Below, piece after piece: positions 1-7,355 of a stretch of 64,000 bases of DNA. The stretch lies in the NCBI RefSeq assembly GCF_900129855.1, contig NZ_LT670819.1, forward strand, positions 7,936,001-8,000,000. Reading direction: 5' to 3'. The notes under the pieces were generated by a model that did not search any database, was not told where the DNA came from, and worked only from the letters and a program-made list of their open reading frames with translations. The stretch's first letter is position 1; each line of letters starts with the position of its first letter. The position numbers and the translations under genes were made by a program. The stretch comes from Streptomyces sp. 3214.6 (lineage in GTDB: Bacteria > Actinomycetota > Actinomycetes > Streptomycetales > Streptomycetaceae).

Positions 1-224
1 CGCCCGAACCGGCCTCGCTCAGGAGGCTGGCCCTGCGGCTGGGCCGGGACGGCCGGATCGTCTCGCCGCCGGACCTCGCCGACAGCGCCCGCCGGGCCGC
101 CCGCGAGGCGCTGGCGGCCTACGACGGGATCGAGGCACAGGGGGCGGCGGGCGGGTCGCCCGCGGTGCAGGGCGAGCGGCCACGGGGTGACAGTCGGTTC
201 GACGGGCGGGAGCAGGGGCTGTGA
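1..224 (+). CDS. WYL-domain regulator, C-terminal end (PafC-like), partial
   Basis: Only the last 73 residues lie in the window; the gene enters from the left edge and ends at TGA 222-224. The visible sequence has the usual end of WYL-domain regulators: a helix rich in Leu/Arg, then a 'VSPPDLADSARRAAREAL' stretch, then a poorly conserved Gly/Arg-rich tail. In actinomycetes two such WYL genes (pafB, pafC) sit just upstream of tatA, and the order here fits pafC. PafBC is known as a DNA-damage-responsive transcription activator. The assignment rests on the C-terminal motif and on position only. The stop overlaps the GTG start of the next gene (GTGA), so the two are probably co-translated. Confidence 0.6.
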   Translation, partial: PEPASLRRLALRLGRDGRIVSPPDLADSARRAAREALAAYDGIEAQGAAGGSPAVQGERPRGDSRFDGREQGL

Positions 225-511
225 GCGAGTCGGTGACGTCCGATGTGCGGGGCATCTCGGTGGCGTCCGCGTTCGCGGGGATGCGCAGTGTGACCCCGGT
301 GCGGTTCAGGGCGGGCTGTCCCGACTGCCGAAGCCATTTCGAGCTCGCCGCGAGCGCTCTGCTCCTGGCGATCGGCGGCTCCAGCCGCACCACGTTCTAC
401 TCCTTCACCTGCCCGGACTGCGGGGCGGCCGTGCGCAAGCCGGCCGGGGAGCGGATCGTCGAACTGCTCACGGGTGGCGGGGTGCGGACCCTGCGGCTGC
501 ACACCCCGTAG
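221..511 (+). CDS. Small zinc-ribbon protein of unknown function
   Basis: 96 residues, GTG start overlapping the previous stop by 4 bp. Two CPDC knuckles (Cys33/Cys36 and Cys64/Cys67) are spaced as in a zinc ribbon, so it very likely binds one Zn2+ through four cysteines. There is no signal peptide or convincing membrane segment, although residues 43-52 are hydrophobic. Nothing in the sequence identifies a substrate or partner. Translational coupling to a WYL regulator and proximity to tatA are the only context. The family seems restricted to actinomycetes (from memory, not checked). Confidence 0.7.
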   Translation: MSESVTSDVRGISVASAFAGMRSVTPVRFRAGCPDCRSHFELAASALLLAIGGSSRTTFYSFTCPDCGAAVRKPAGERIVELLTGGGVRTLRLHTP

Positions 512-531
512 CGGGGTCTAGGCTCGGCCTC

Positions 532-726
532 ATGTTCTGGCCGATGTTCGCGGTTGCCGTGGGTTTTGTGGGTCTCGCCGTTCTCGCGGTGTTCGCCGTG
601 CGGGTCTTCCTGGAGGCGCAGCGGCTGGGCCGGCAGGTCGCGGAGTCCGCGCGGCGTATCGATCGGGCGGCACAGGACCTGGAACGGGCGGCCGTGAGCG
701 CGGCCCGCGCCGTCGACACTCTGTGA
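532..726 (+). CDS. Small single-pass membrane protein
   Basis: 64 residues starting at ATG 532, twenty bases after the previous stop. Residues 2-26 form one hydrophobic membrane helix; the rest is an amphipathic helix rich in Arg, Ala and Gln that could form a coiled coil, as in DUF948-type small proteins. A function cannot be assigned. It is probably the last gene of the short operon that begins with the WYL regulators, because about 280 bp of non-coding sequence separates it from tatA. Confidence 0.6.
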   Translation: MFWPMFAVAVGFVGLAVLAVFAVRVFLEAQRLGRQVAESARRIDRAAQDLERAAVSAARAVDTL

Positions 727-893
727 CGGCCGCGATGGGGTGCCGCGTGGAGCGCTGTCGCCGTCCTGTGAGTCCCGCGGCGAATGCGTTTTGGGCCACT
801 TCGCCCTCCCGCGCCGGTGGTGGGGGCAGGTACGCTGCTGGTCGCGGCTCGGAGAACGAGGCCCGGACCGCTGACCGGGAGTACGCACGGGGA

Positions 894-924
894 TTGCCTC
901 GCGTTTACCCCTGAGCGTTACGAT
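894..924 (+). promoter_or_regulatory. Possible tatA promoter
   Basis: A TTGCCT hexamer at 894-899 and TACGAT at 919-924 could be -35 and -10 elements; the 19-bp spacer is longer than ideal. Just downstream the palindromic hexamer CGATCG occurs twice, at 921-926 and 936-941. This lies about 85 bp before tatA in an otherwise unannotated 283-bp gap. Assignment is by eye only. Confidence 0.3.
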
Positions 925-1009
925 CGCTGTCAACACGATCGTTCGGACAGGTGTCCGGCCGGTCGGACGGCATCCCGCCCCCGCAGCCTCGGTGAGAAGG
1001 TAAAGACTT

Positions 1010-1297
1010 ATGTTCGGAAGGCTCGGCGCCCCCGAGATCATTCTCATCCTCGTCGTCGTCATCCTGCTGTTCGGCGCCAAGAAGCTTCCCGACATGGCGC
1101 GCTCGCTCGGCAAGTCCGCTCGCATCCTCAAGAGCGAGGCCAAGGCGATGAAGGAAGAGGGCAGCAGCACGGCCACCCCGGCCGGCCCGCCCCACAACGA
1201 CGAGCAGCCCCCGGCGCAGCGCACCATCCAGGCCGCCCCCGGCGACGTGACCAGCTCCCGTCCGGTCACCGAGCCGACGGACACGACCAAGCGCTGA
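1010..1297 (+). CDS. tatA: Sec-independent protein translocase subunit TatA
   Basis: 95 residues. TatA forms the pore-like assemblies that move folded proteins with twin-arginine signal peptides across the cytoplasmic membrane, working with TatC (next gene) and TatB, which is not in this window. The sequence shows the standard layout: a very short N-terminus, one membrane helix at about residues 8-22, the FGxKKLP hinge at about 21-27, an amphipathic helix to about residue 50, then a Ser/Pro/Thr-rich soluble tail. Start ATG 1010 has a GAGAAGG ribosome-binding site. tatC follows 47 bp downstream. The Tat pathway carries many secreted proteins in Streptomyces; the Tat-signalled GHL10 protein at 57 kb is a likely client. 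Confidence 0.97.
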   Translation: MFGRLGAPEIILILVVVILLFGAKKLPDMARSLGKSARILKSEAKAMKEEGSSTATPAGPPHNDEQPPAQRTIQAAPGDVTSSRPVTEPTDTTKR

Positions 1298-1344
1298 CGC
1301 AGGGCCGGTGACCTCCGGCCCGCCGTACGAGATGGGAACGTGGG

Positions 1345-2274
1345 TTGCTGAAGTCTGCCCGCAAACAGGAGAAGGACCCCGAGGGGCGGATGCCCCTCGC
1401 GGATCATCTTCGTGAGCTGCGCAACCGGCTCGCGAAGGGCATGCTGGCGATCACGGTCGTGTCACTCGTGGTCGCGTTCTACAGCCAAGAGCTGATGAAC
1501 TTCCTGATGGACCCCGTTCCGAAGTGCACCACGGGGCTGGGCGAGTCCACAGGAGGCAAGTGCGCTGTCATCGCCTACACCGACCTCCTGTCGCCTTTCA
1601 CGACCACGGTGAAGGTCTGCTTCATGGCGGGCGTGATCCTCTCGAGCCCGGTCTGGCTGTACCAGTTGTGGGCGTTCATCGCGCCCGGCTTGCACAAGCA
1701 CGAGCGGAAGTACACGTACTGGTTCGTGTCGGGAGCCGTGCCGCTCTTCCTGGGTGGTGCTGCGCTCGCCTACACGGTGCTGCCCATCAGCATGCGCGTG
1801 CTCCTCGGCATCACGCCCGAGGGCTCGGCGAACATCCTGCCGATGGACAAGATCCTGGACTTCATCGTCCGGATGATCCTGGTCTTCGGCGCCGCCTTCG
1901 AGTTGCCGCTCCTGCTCGTCATGCTCAACTTCAGCGGCATGGTCACCGGGCGCAGGATGGCCGGCTGGTGGCGCGGTGTCGTCATGGGCGTCTTCATCTT
2001 CGGGGCCGTGGCCACTCCCACCACCGACCCCTTCGGCATGATCGCCCTCGCCGGACCCATCGTGGTTCTGTACTTCATCGCGGTCGGCATCTCCCTTCTG
2101 AACGACAAGCGTCGCCGCCGCAACAACCCGGACGCCGACCTCGACGACGACGAGGCTTCGGACCTGGATCTCACCCCCGAGGACATCGGTGAGATCGAGA
2201 CGGTCTCCGCGAGCCGGTCGCTGCCGGAGCAGTCGACCACAGACCGCGTCAACGGTTATGACGACGTGACCTGA
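1345..2274 (+). CDS. tatC: Sec-independent protein translocase subunit TatC
   Basis: 309 residues, TTG start. TatC is the multi-spanning receptor that recognises the twin-arginine motif of Tat substrates. The N-terminus carries the conserved 'MPLADHLRELRNRL' stretch (residues 16-29), followed by six hydrophobic helices to about residue 255, with the conserved 'FIAPGLHKHERKY' loop between helices 2 and 3. The C-terminal 60 residues are acidic and probably cytoplasmic; such tails are common in actinomycete TatC. TTG was chosen because it gives the family N-terminus. It forms an operon with tatA and is followed by a strong terminator. Confidence 0.96.
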   Translation: MLKSARKQEKDPEGRMPLADHLRELRNRLAKGMLAITVVSLVVAFYSQELMNFLMDPVPKCTTGLGESTGGKCAVIAYTDLLSPFTTTVKVCFMAGVILSSPVWLYQLWAFIAPGLHKHERKYTYWFVSGAVPLFLGGAALAYTVLPISMRVLLGITPEGSANILPMDKILDFIVRMILVFGAAFELPLLLVMLNFSGMVTGRRMAGWWRGVVMGVFIFGAVATPTTDPFGMIALAGPIVVLYFIAVGISLLNDKRRRRNNPDADLDDDEASDLDLTPEDIGEIETVSASRSLPEQSTTDRVNGYDDVT

Positions 2275-2315
2275 GGCCGTCTGCACCGAGGCGCAGACGG
2301 TGGGGGCGTCGCAAG

Positions 2316-2363
2316 GACACGACAAGGGGCCGGACGGTTTTCCGTCCGGCCCCTTGTCGTGTC
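2316..2363. terminator. Bidirectional terminator between tatC and the secreted protein gene
   Basis: Perfect inverted repeat: a 22-bp arm at 2316-2337, loop TTTT at 2338-2341, second arm at 2342-2363. It lies between two convergent genes and should stop transcription from both sides. Confidence 0.9.
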
Positions 2364-2372
2364 AGTAGTGCC

Positions 2373-2657
2373 TCAGCACTCCTTGATGCCCTGGATCGTG
2401 CCCGTGGCCTCGTAGTGCTTGGTCTTCCCCGGCTTGATGGCGAAGCAGTCGCTGTCCGGCCAGAAGCGCTCGGCGACCTTGTAGTGCTTGGTCGTCGAGC
2501 ACCCGTTGTGGATGTCGACCGCGTTGTCGTTGAGGTAGTAGGTCGCCGTCACGCAGTTGGCGGCCGCGGCGGCGGACGCCGAGGTCGCGGCGACGAGCGG
2601 GAGCGCCGTCACGCTGATGGCTATGGAACAGGCTGCCGCGACAGAGCGGAATTTCAT
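2373..2657 (-). CDS. Secreted small cystine protein, tendamistat-like cysteine pattern
   Basis: 94 residues with a signal peptide (Lys3/Arg4, hydrophobic core 6-22, Ala-rich cleavage region about 27-33), so exported. The mature part has four cysteines (35, 53, 71, 94). Spacing and neighbouring residues resemble the Streptomyces alpha-amylase inhibitors tendamistat/parvulustat: CVT at the first Cys, NGC at the second, C-x-A-x-x-PG after the third, and Cys at the C-terminus. The 18-residue gap between Cys2 and Cys3 is the same as in tendamistat (recalled, not aligned by tool). The Trp-Arg-Tyr segment that blocks amylase is absent, so the target may differ. AGGAGAA precedes the ATG. The gene stands alone between a terminator and the divergent helicase. 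Confidence 0.6.
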   Translation of the reverse strand: MKFRSVAAACSIAISVTALPLVAATSASAAAAANCVTATYYLNDNAVDIHNGCSTTKHYKVAERFWPDSDCFAIKPGKTKHYEATGTIQGIKEC

Positions 2658-2867
2658 CAGTGTTCTCCTGGTCAGGGAGGTCCCCGTGGGACTGCCGGTA
2701 ATGCCGGTGAAACGTTACAGCCCGAAGATCGCGTGAGCAGCCGGGTGCGTACGGTAGTGGCCCATCTCACAAGGAGCGCACAGAATCGATCTCCGCAGTT
2801 TCCGAAGCCCTGGATCCGGATATTGATCGTCCCGCTGTCAGTGGCGCCCGGTACGCTCGAAAGCACG

Positions 2868-5675
2868 ATGACAGAGGATCTCTCACCGGCCGAGCGGTAC
2901 ACGGCAGCACGTAAGCGCGCTGTCGAGCAGGCCACCGCGCTCGCGTCCTTCCGCGAGATGTACGACTTCGGTCTCGACCCCTTCCAGATCGAGGCCTGCC
3001 AGGCACTCGAATCGGGCAAGGGCGTCCTGGTGGCCGCCCCCACCGGCTCGGGCAAGACGATCGTGGGCGAGTTCGCCGTCCATCTCGCCCTCCAGCAGGG
3101 CAAGAAGTGCTTCTACACGACGCCCATCAAGGCGCTGTCGAACCAGAAGTACTCCGACCTGTGCCGCCGCTACGGCAGCGACAAGGTCGGCCTGCTCACC
3201 GGCGACAACAGCGTCAACTCCGATGCCCCGGTGGTCGTGATGACCACCGAGGTGCTGCGGAACATGCTGTACGCGGGCTCGCAGACCCTCCTCGGCCTGG
3301 GGCACGTGGTGATGGACGAGGTGCACTACCTCTCCGACCGCTTCCGGGGCGCCGTCTGGGAAGAGGTGATCATCCACCTTCCCGAGTCGGTCACCCTGGT
3401 CTCCCTCTCCGCGACCGTGTCCAACGCCGAGGAGTTCGGCGACTGGCTCGACACCGTCCGCGGCGACACCGAGGTGATCGTCTCCGAGCACCGGCCCGTC
3501 CCGCTGTTCCAGCACGTCCTCGCCGGGCGGCGCATGTACGACCTGTTCGAGGAGGGCGAGGGCCACCGCAGGGCCGTCAACCCCGACCTCGCGCGGCTGG
3601 CCCGCATGGAGGCGAGCAAGCCGTCCTACCAGGACCGCAGACGCGGCCGCAACCTGCGCGAGGCCGACCGTGAGCGCGAGCGCAGGCAGCGCTCGCGGGT
3701 GTGGACGCCGGGCCGGCCGGAGGTCATCGAGCGGCTCGACGCCGAGGGACTGCTGCCCGCCATCACCTTCATCTTCAGCCGCGCCGCCTGCGAGGCCGCC
3801 GTCCAGCAGTGCCTGTACGCCGGGCTGCGGCTGAACGACGAGGATTCGCGTGCCGAGGTCCGTGCGCTGGTGGAGGAGCGCACGGCCGCGATCCCGCACG
3901 AGGATCTGCACGTCCTCGGCTACTACGAGTGGCTGGAGGGCCTGGAGCGCGGCATCGCCGCCCACCACGCGGGCATGCTGCCGACGTTCAAGGAGGTCGT
4001 CGAGGAGCTGTTCGTGCGCGGCCTGGTCAAGGCCGTGTTCGCCACCGAGACACTGGCGCTGGGCATCAACATGCCCGCGCGGTCCGTAGTCCTGGAGAAG
4101 CTCGTCAAGTGGAACGGCGAGCAGCACGCCGACATCACCCCCGGCGAGTACACCCAGCTCACCGGGCGCGCCGGCCGGCGTGGCATCGACGTCGAGGGGC
4201 ATGCCGTCGTGCTGTGGCAGCGCGCGATGAACCCCGATCACCTCGCCGGGCTCGCCGGCACGCGCACCTACCCGCTGCGCTCCAGCTTCAAGCCGTCGTA
4301 CAACATGGCGGTCAACCTGGTCGAGCAGTTCGGGCGGCACCGCTCGCGCGAGCTGCTGGAGACGTCGTTCGCGCAGTTCCAGGCCGACCGGTCGGTGGTC
4401 GGGATCTCCCGGCAGGTGCAGCGCAATGAGGAGGGGCTGGAGGGCTACAAGGCCTCCATGACCTGCCACCTCGGCGACTTCGAGGAGTATGCGCGGCTGC
4501 GCCGCGACCTCAAGGACCGCGAGACCGAACTGGCCAAGCAGGGCGCGGCCCAGCGGCGCGCCGAGGCCGCCGTGGCGCTGGAGAAGCTGAAGCCGGGGGA
4601 CGTCATCCACGTGCCCACCGGCAAGTACGCGGGGCTGGCGCTGGTGCTCGACCCGGGCCTGCCCGCCGGGCGCGCCAACGGCCACCGCGGCTTCGACCAT
4701 CACGACGGGCCGCGCCCGCTGGTCCTCACCGCCGAGCGGCAGGTCAAGCGGCTGGCCTCGATGGACTTCCCGGTGCCGGTCGAGGCACTGGAGCGGATGC
4801 GGATCCCGAAGACGTTCAACCCGCGCTCGCCGCAGTCCCGCCGCGATCTCGCCTCCGCGCTGCGCACCAAGGCCGGGCACATCCCGCCGGAGCGGGCCCG
4901 CAAGCAGCGTTCCCAGGCGGCCGACGACCGGGAGATCGCCCGGCTGCGGACCGCCATTCGCGCGCACCCCTGTCACGGCTGCTCCGACCGGGAGGACCAC
5001 GCCCGCTGGGCCGAGCGCTATCACCGGCTGCTGCGGGACACCTCCCAGCTGGAGCGCCGCATCGAAGGGCGCACCAACACGATCGCCCGTACGTTCGACC
5101 GGATCGTGGCGCTGCTGACCGAGCTCGACTATCTGCGCGGCAACGAGGTCACCGAGCACGGCAAGCGGCTCGCCCGGCTCTACGGCGAGCTCGACCTGCT
5201 CGCGAGCGAATGCCTGCGCGCGGGCGTCTGGGAGGGGCTGGCCCCCGCAGAACTCGCCGCGTGTGTCTCGGCGCTCGTGTACGAGGCGCGGGTCGGCGAC
5301 GACGCGATGGCGCCGAAGCTGCCCTCGGGCAGGGCGAAGGTCGCGCTCGGCGAGATGGTGCGGATCTGGGGCCGGCTGGACGCGCTGGAGGAGGACTTCC
5401 GGATCAGTCAGACGGAGGGCGTGGGGCAGCGGGAGCCCGATCTCGGCTTCGCGTGGTCGGCCTATATGTGGGCCTCGGGGAAGGGGCTCGACGAGGTGCT
5501 CCGGGAGGCGGAGATGCCGGCCGGTGACTTCGTGCGGTGGTGCAAGCAGGTGATCGATGTGCTGGGGCAGATCTCGGCGGCTTCCGCCGCGGAGGGCTCG
5601 ACGGTGGCGAAGGCTGCCCGCAAGGCGGTCGATCAGCTGCTGCGGGGGGTCGTCGCCTACTCGTCGGTGGGGTGA
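2868..5675 (+). CDS. helY: Ski2/Mtr4-like DEVH-box RNA helicase (HelY family)
   Basis: 935 residues from ATG 2868. ATP-dependent helicase of superfamily 2, related to Ski2/Mtr4 exosome helicases and mycobacterial HelY; its cellular substrate in bacteria is not settled. Visible motifs: Walker A 'APTGSGKT' (57-64), DEVH (150-153), a Ser-Ala-Thr motif III, motif VI 'QLTGRAGRRGID', an Arg-rich insertion between the two RecA domains, and a C-terminal DSHCT-type domain from about residue 740 with several helices. A longer reading frame exists upstream but lacks the family N-terminus. Transcription diverges from the secreted protein gene; the 3' end is 6 bp from the convergent allophanate hydrolase gene. 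Confidence 0.93.
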   Translation: MTEDLSPAERYTAARKRAVEQATALASFREMYDFGLDPFQIEACQALESGKGVLVAAPTGSGKTIVGEFAVHLALQQGKKCFYTTPIKALSNQKYSDLCRRYGSDKVGLLTGDNSVNSDAPVVVMTTEVLRNMLYAGSQTLLGLGHVVMDEVHYLSDRFRGAVWEEVIIHLPESVTLVSLSATVSNAEEFGDWLDTVRGDTEVIVSEHRPVPLFQHVLAGRRMYDLFEEGEGHRRAVNPDLARLARMEASKPSYQDRRRGRNLREADRERERRQRSRVWTPGRPEVIERLDAEGLLPAITFIFSRAACEAAVQQCLYAGLRLNDEDSRAEVRALVEERTAAIPHEDLHVLGYYEWLEGLERGIAAHHAGMLPTFKEVVEELFVRGLVKAVFATETLALGINMPARSVVLEKLVKWNGEQHADITPGEYTQLTGRAGRRGIDVEGHAVVLWQRAMNPDHLAGLAGTRTYPLRSSFKPSYNMAVNLVEQFGRHRSRELLETSFAQFQADRSVVGISRQVQRNEEGLEGYKASMTCHLGDFEEYARLRRDLKDRETELAKQGAAQRRAEAAVALEKLKPGDVIHVPTGKYAGLALVLDPGLPAGRANGHRGFDHHDGPRPLVLTAERQVKRLASMDFPVPVEALERMRIPKTFNPRSPQSRRDLASALRTKAGHIPPERARKQRSQAADDREIARLRTAIRAHPCHGCSDREDHARWAERYHRLLRDTSQLERRIEGRTNTIARTFDRIVALLTELDYLRGNEVTEHGKRLARLYGELDLLASECLRAGVWEGLAPAELAACVSALVYEARVGDDAMAPKLPSGRAKVALGEMVRIWGRLDALEEDFRISQTEGVGQREPDLGFAWSAYMWASGKGLDEVLREAEMPAGDFVRWCKQVIDVLGQISAASAAEGSTVAKAARKAVDQLLRGVVAYSSVG

Positions 5676-5681
5676 CGCGCC

Positions 5682-7337
5682 TCAGCGCCCGTCCAGATAG
5701 GAGCGCCAGCCGCCGTACTCCGTGATGTCCTGCGCCTCCTTCAGCGCGCTCGGCTCGCACAGGAAGCCGGGGACGCGGCTGCCGTCCGACAACTCCACGC
5801 TGCCCAGCGTCATGGGGCGGGGAAGCGCCGTCAGCAGGCGGCCCAGGCCCTCCGCCGGGAGACGCCAGACCTCGGCCTCGATCTGCGCGCCGCCCTCGCC
5901 CACGTGCACGAGGCCCGGCTTCGCCGGGGTCGTGCGCAGGGCGTGGAGGCGGTAGAGCGGGGCCGTCGTCGTCGTGCGGTCGAACACCGCGCCCAGGGAG
6001 AGGAGTTGGAGGTTCAGGGGCTGGCCCGTGAGGTGGGCGCCGACCACGGCGACGCGGGCCTGCGGTTGCAGCAGGGACGCGATGGTCGCCAGGCGTTCGT
6101 CCGTGAAGGCCGGGCCGATCAGCATGACCCCGAAGGGGAGGCCGTTCACCTCGCCGGCCGGGACGGCGGCCGCCGCCAGGTCGAACAGGTTCGTGGAGTT
6201 GGTGAAGCGGCCCAGGCGGGCGTTGGCGCCCAGCGGGTCGGCGGCGACCTCGGCGAGGGTGGGATGGCCGGGGGCGGTGGGCAGGAGCAGGGCGTCGGCG
6301 TCGGCGAGTTCGGCCAGGGCGCGGGTGCGCAGGGCCGTCAGGCGCTCGGTGTCCGTGTAGAGCCGATGGGCCGGGATGTCGCGGGCGCGGGTGATGATGC
6401 CGGCGACGGTCGGGTCCAGGCCCTCGCCGCCCCCGGCGAGCAACTTGTCGACAAAGGCGCCCACGGCGGTGTAGCGCTCGGCGACGAACGCGCCCTCGTA
6501 GAGCATCGCGGCGGCCTCGGTGAACGGGGCGAGGTCAAGGGTGCGGATCTCCGCTCCGGCCGTTCTGACCTGGGACACCGCGGCTTCGTAGGCCTCGGCC
6601 CAGCCCTCGTCCAGCTCGCCCAGCTGGGCCAGGGGCGGCACCGCGATGCGCCACGGGCCGGGGGCTCGGGCGGGTAGTGCGGGGAGGGGGCGGGCGGACG
6701 GCGACGCCATGTGGGCCAGGGCCCGCTCGGCCTCGGGGAGCGTGCGGGCGAACACCGTGACGCAGTCGATCGAGGCGCAGGCCGGGACGACTCCCTCCGT
6801 GGGGACCAGGCCGCGGGTGGGCTTGAGGCCGACGATGCCGTTGAAGGCGGCCGGGACCCGGCCCGAGCCGGCGGTGTCGGTGCCGAGGGCGAGGTCGACG
6901 ATGCCGAGGGCCACCGCGACGGCCGAGCCGGAACTCGAACCGCCGCTCACCCGCGCGGGGTCGTGGGCGTTGCGGACCGCGCCGTGCGGGGAGCGGGTGC
7001 CCACCAGGCCGGTCGCGAACTGGTCCAGGTTCGTCGTGCCGAGCACCAGTGCGCCGGCCGCACGCAGGCGGGCCACGACGGGGGCGTCGGCGGCGGGCTC
7101 GTAGGCGTAGGCCGGGCAGCCCGCCGTGGTGGGCAGGCCGGCCACGTCGATGTTGCCCTTGACGGCGAGCAGCCGGCCGGCGAGCGGGAGGCGCTCGCCC
7201 CGCGTCAGCCGCTCGTCGAGCGTGCGGGCCTCCGCCTCGACCTCCTCCCGCGGCCGCAGGCCGATCCAGATCTCCGGGCGGTCGACGGCCTCGATGCGGG
7301 CGTAGGCGGCGTGGACGCGGGACAGAATGCGCGACAT
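5682..7337 (-). CDS. atzF: Allophanate hydrolase
   Basis: 551 residues. Hydrolyses allophanate (carboxyurea) to two ammonia and two CO2, the last step of ATP-dependent urea or guanidine degradation. Residues 1-430 are an amidase-signature domain with the Ser-cisSer-Lys triad visible: Lys60 in 'AVKGNID', Ser134 in 'SGGSSSGSA', Ser158 in 'TDTAGSGR' (24 residues apart, as in other amidases). Residues about 435-551 form the small C-terminal domain typical of AtzF. It starts 18 bp after the carboxylase gene and closes the operon 12294-5682. It converges with the helicase gene. Together with the deiminase-type genes upstream, its likely substrate arises from carboxyguanidine. Confidence 0.93.
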   Translation of the reverse strand: MSRILSRVHAAYARIEAVDRPEIWIGLRPREEVEAEARTLDERLTRGERLPLAGRLLAVKGNIDVAGLPTTAGCPAYAYEPAADAPVVARLRAAGALVLGTTNLDQFATGLVGTRSPHGAVRNAHDPARVSGGSSSGSAVAVALGIVDLALGTDTAGSGRVPAAFNGIVGLKPTRGLVPTEGVVPACASIDCVTVFARTLPEAERALAHMASPSARPLPALPARAPGPWRIAVPPLAQLGELDEGWAEAYEAAVSQVRTAGAEIRTLDLAPFTEAAAMLYEGAFVAERYTAVGAFVDKLLAGGGEGLDPTVAGIITRARDIPAHRLYTDTERLTALRTRALAELADADALLLPTAPGHPTLAEVAADPLGANARLGRFTNSTNLFDLAAAAVPAGEVNGLPFGVMLIGPAFTDERLATIASLLQPQARVAVVGAHLTGQPLNLQLLSLGAVFDRTTTTAPLYRLHALRTTPAKPGLVHVGEGGAQIEAEVWRLPAEGLGRLLTALPRPMTLGSVELSDGSRVPGFLCEPSALKEAQDITEYGGWRSYLDGR

Positions 7338-7355
7338 GCTCGTGCTCCTCGGGGT

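Noticed and set aside
2883..5159. 758-codon open frame on the minus strand inside the helicase gene
   Set aside because: Shadow frame from GC-rich third positions; no domain, start site or ribosome site, and it lies wholly inside a well-supported gene.
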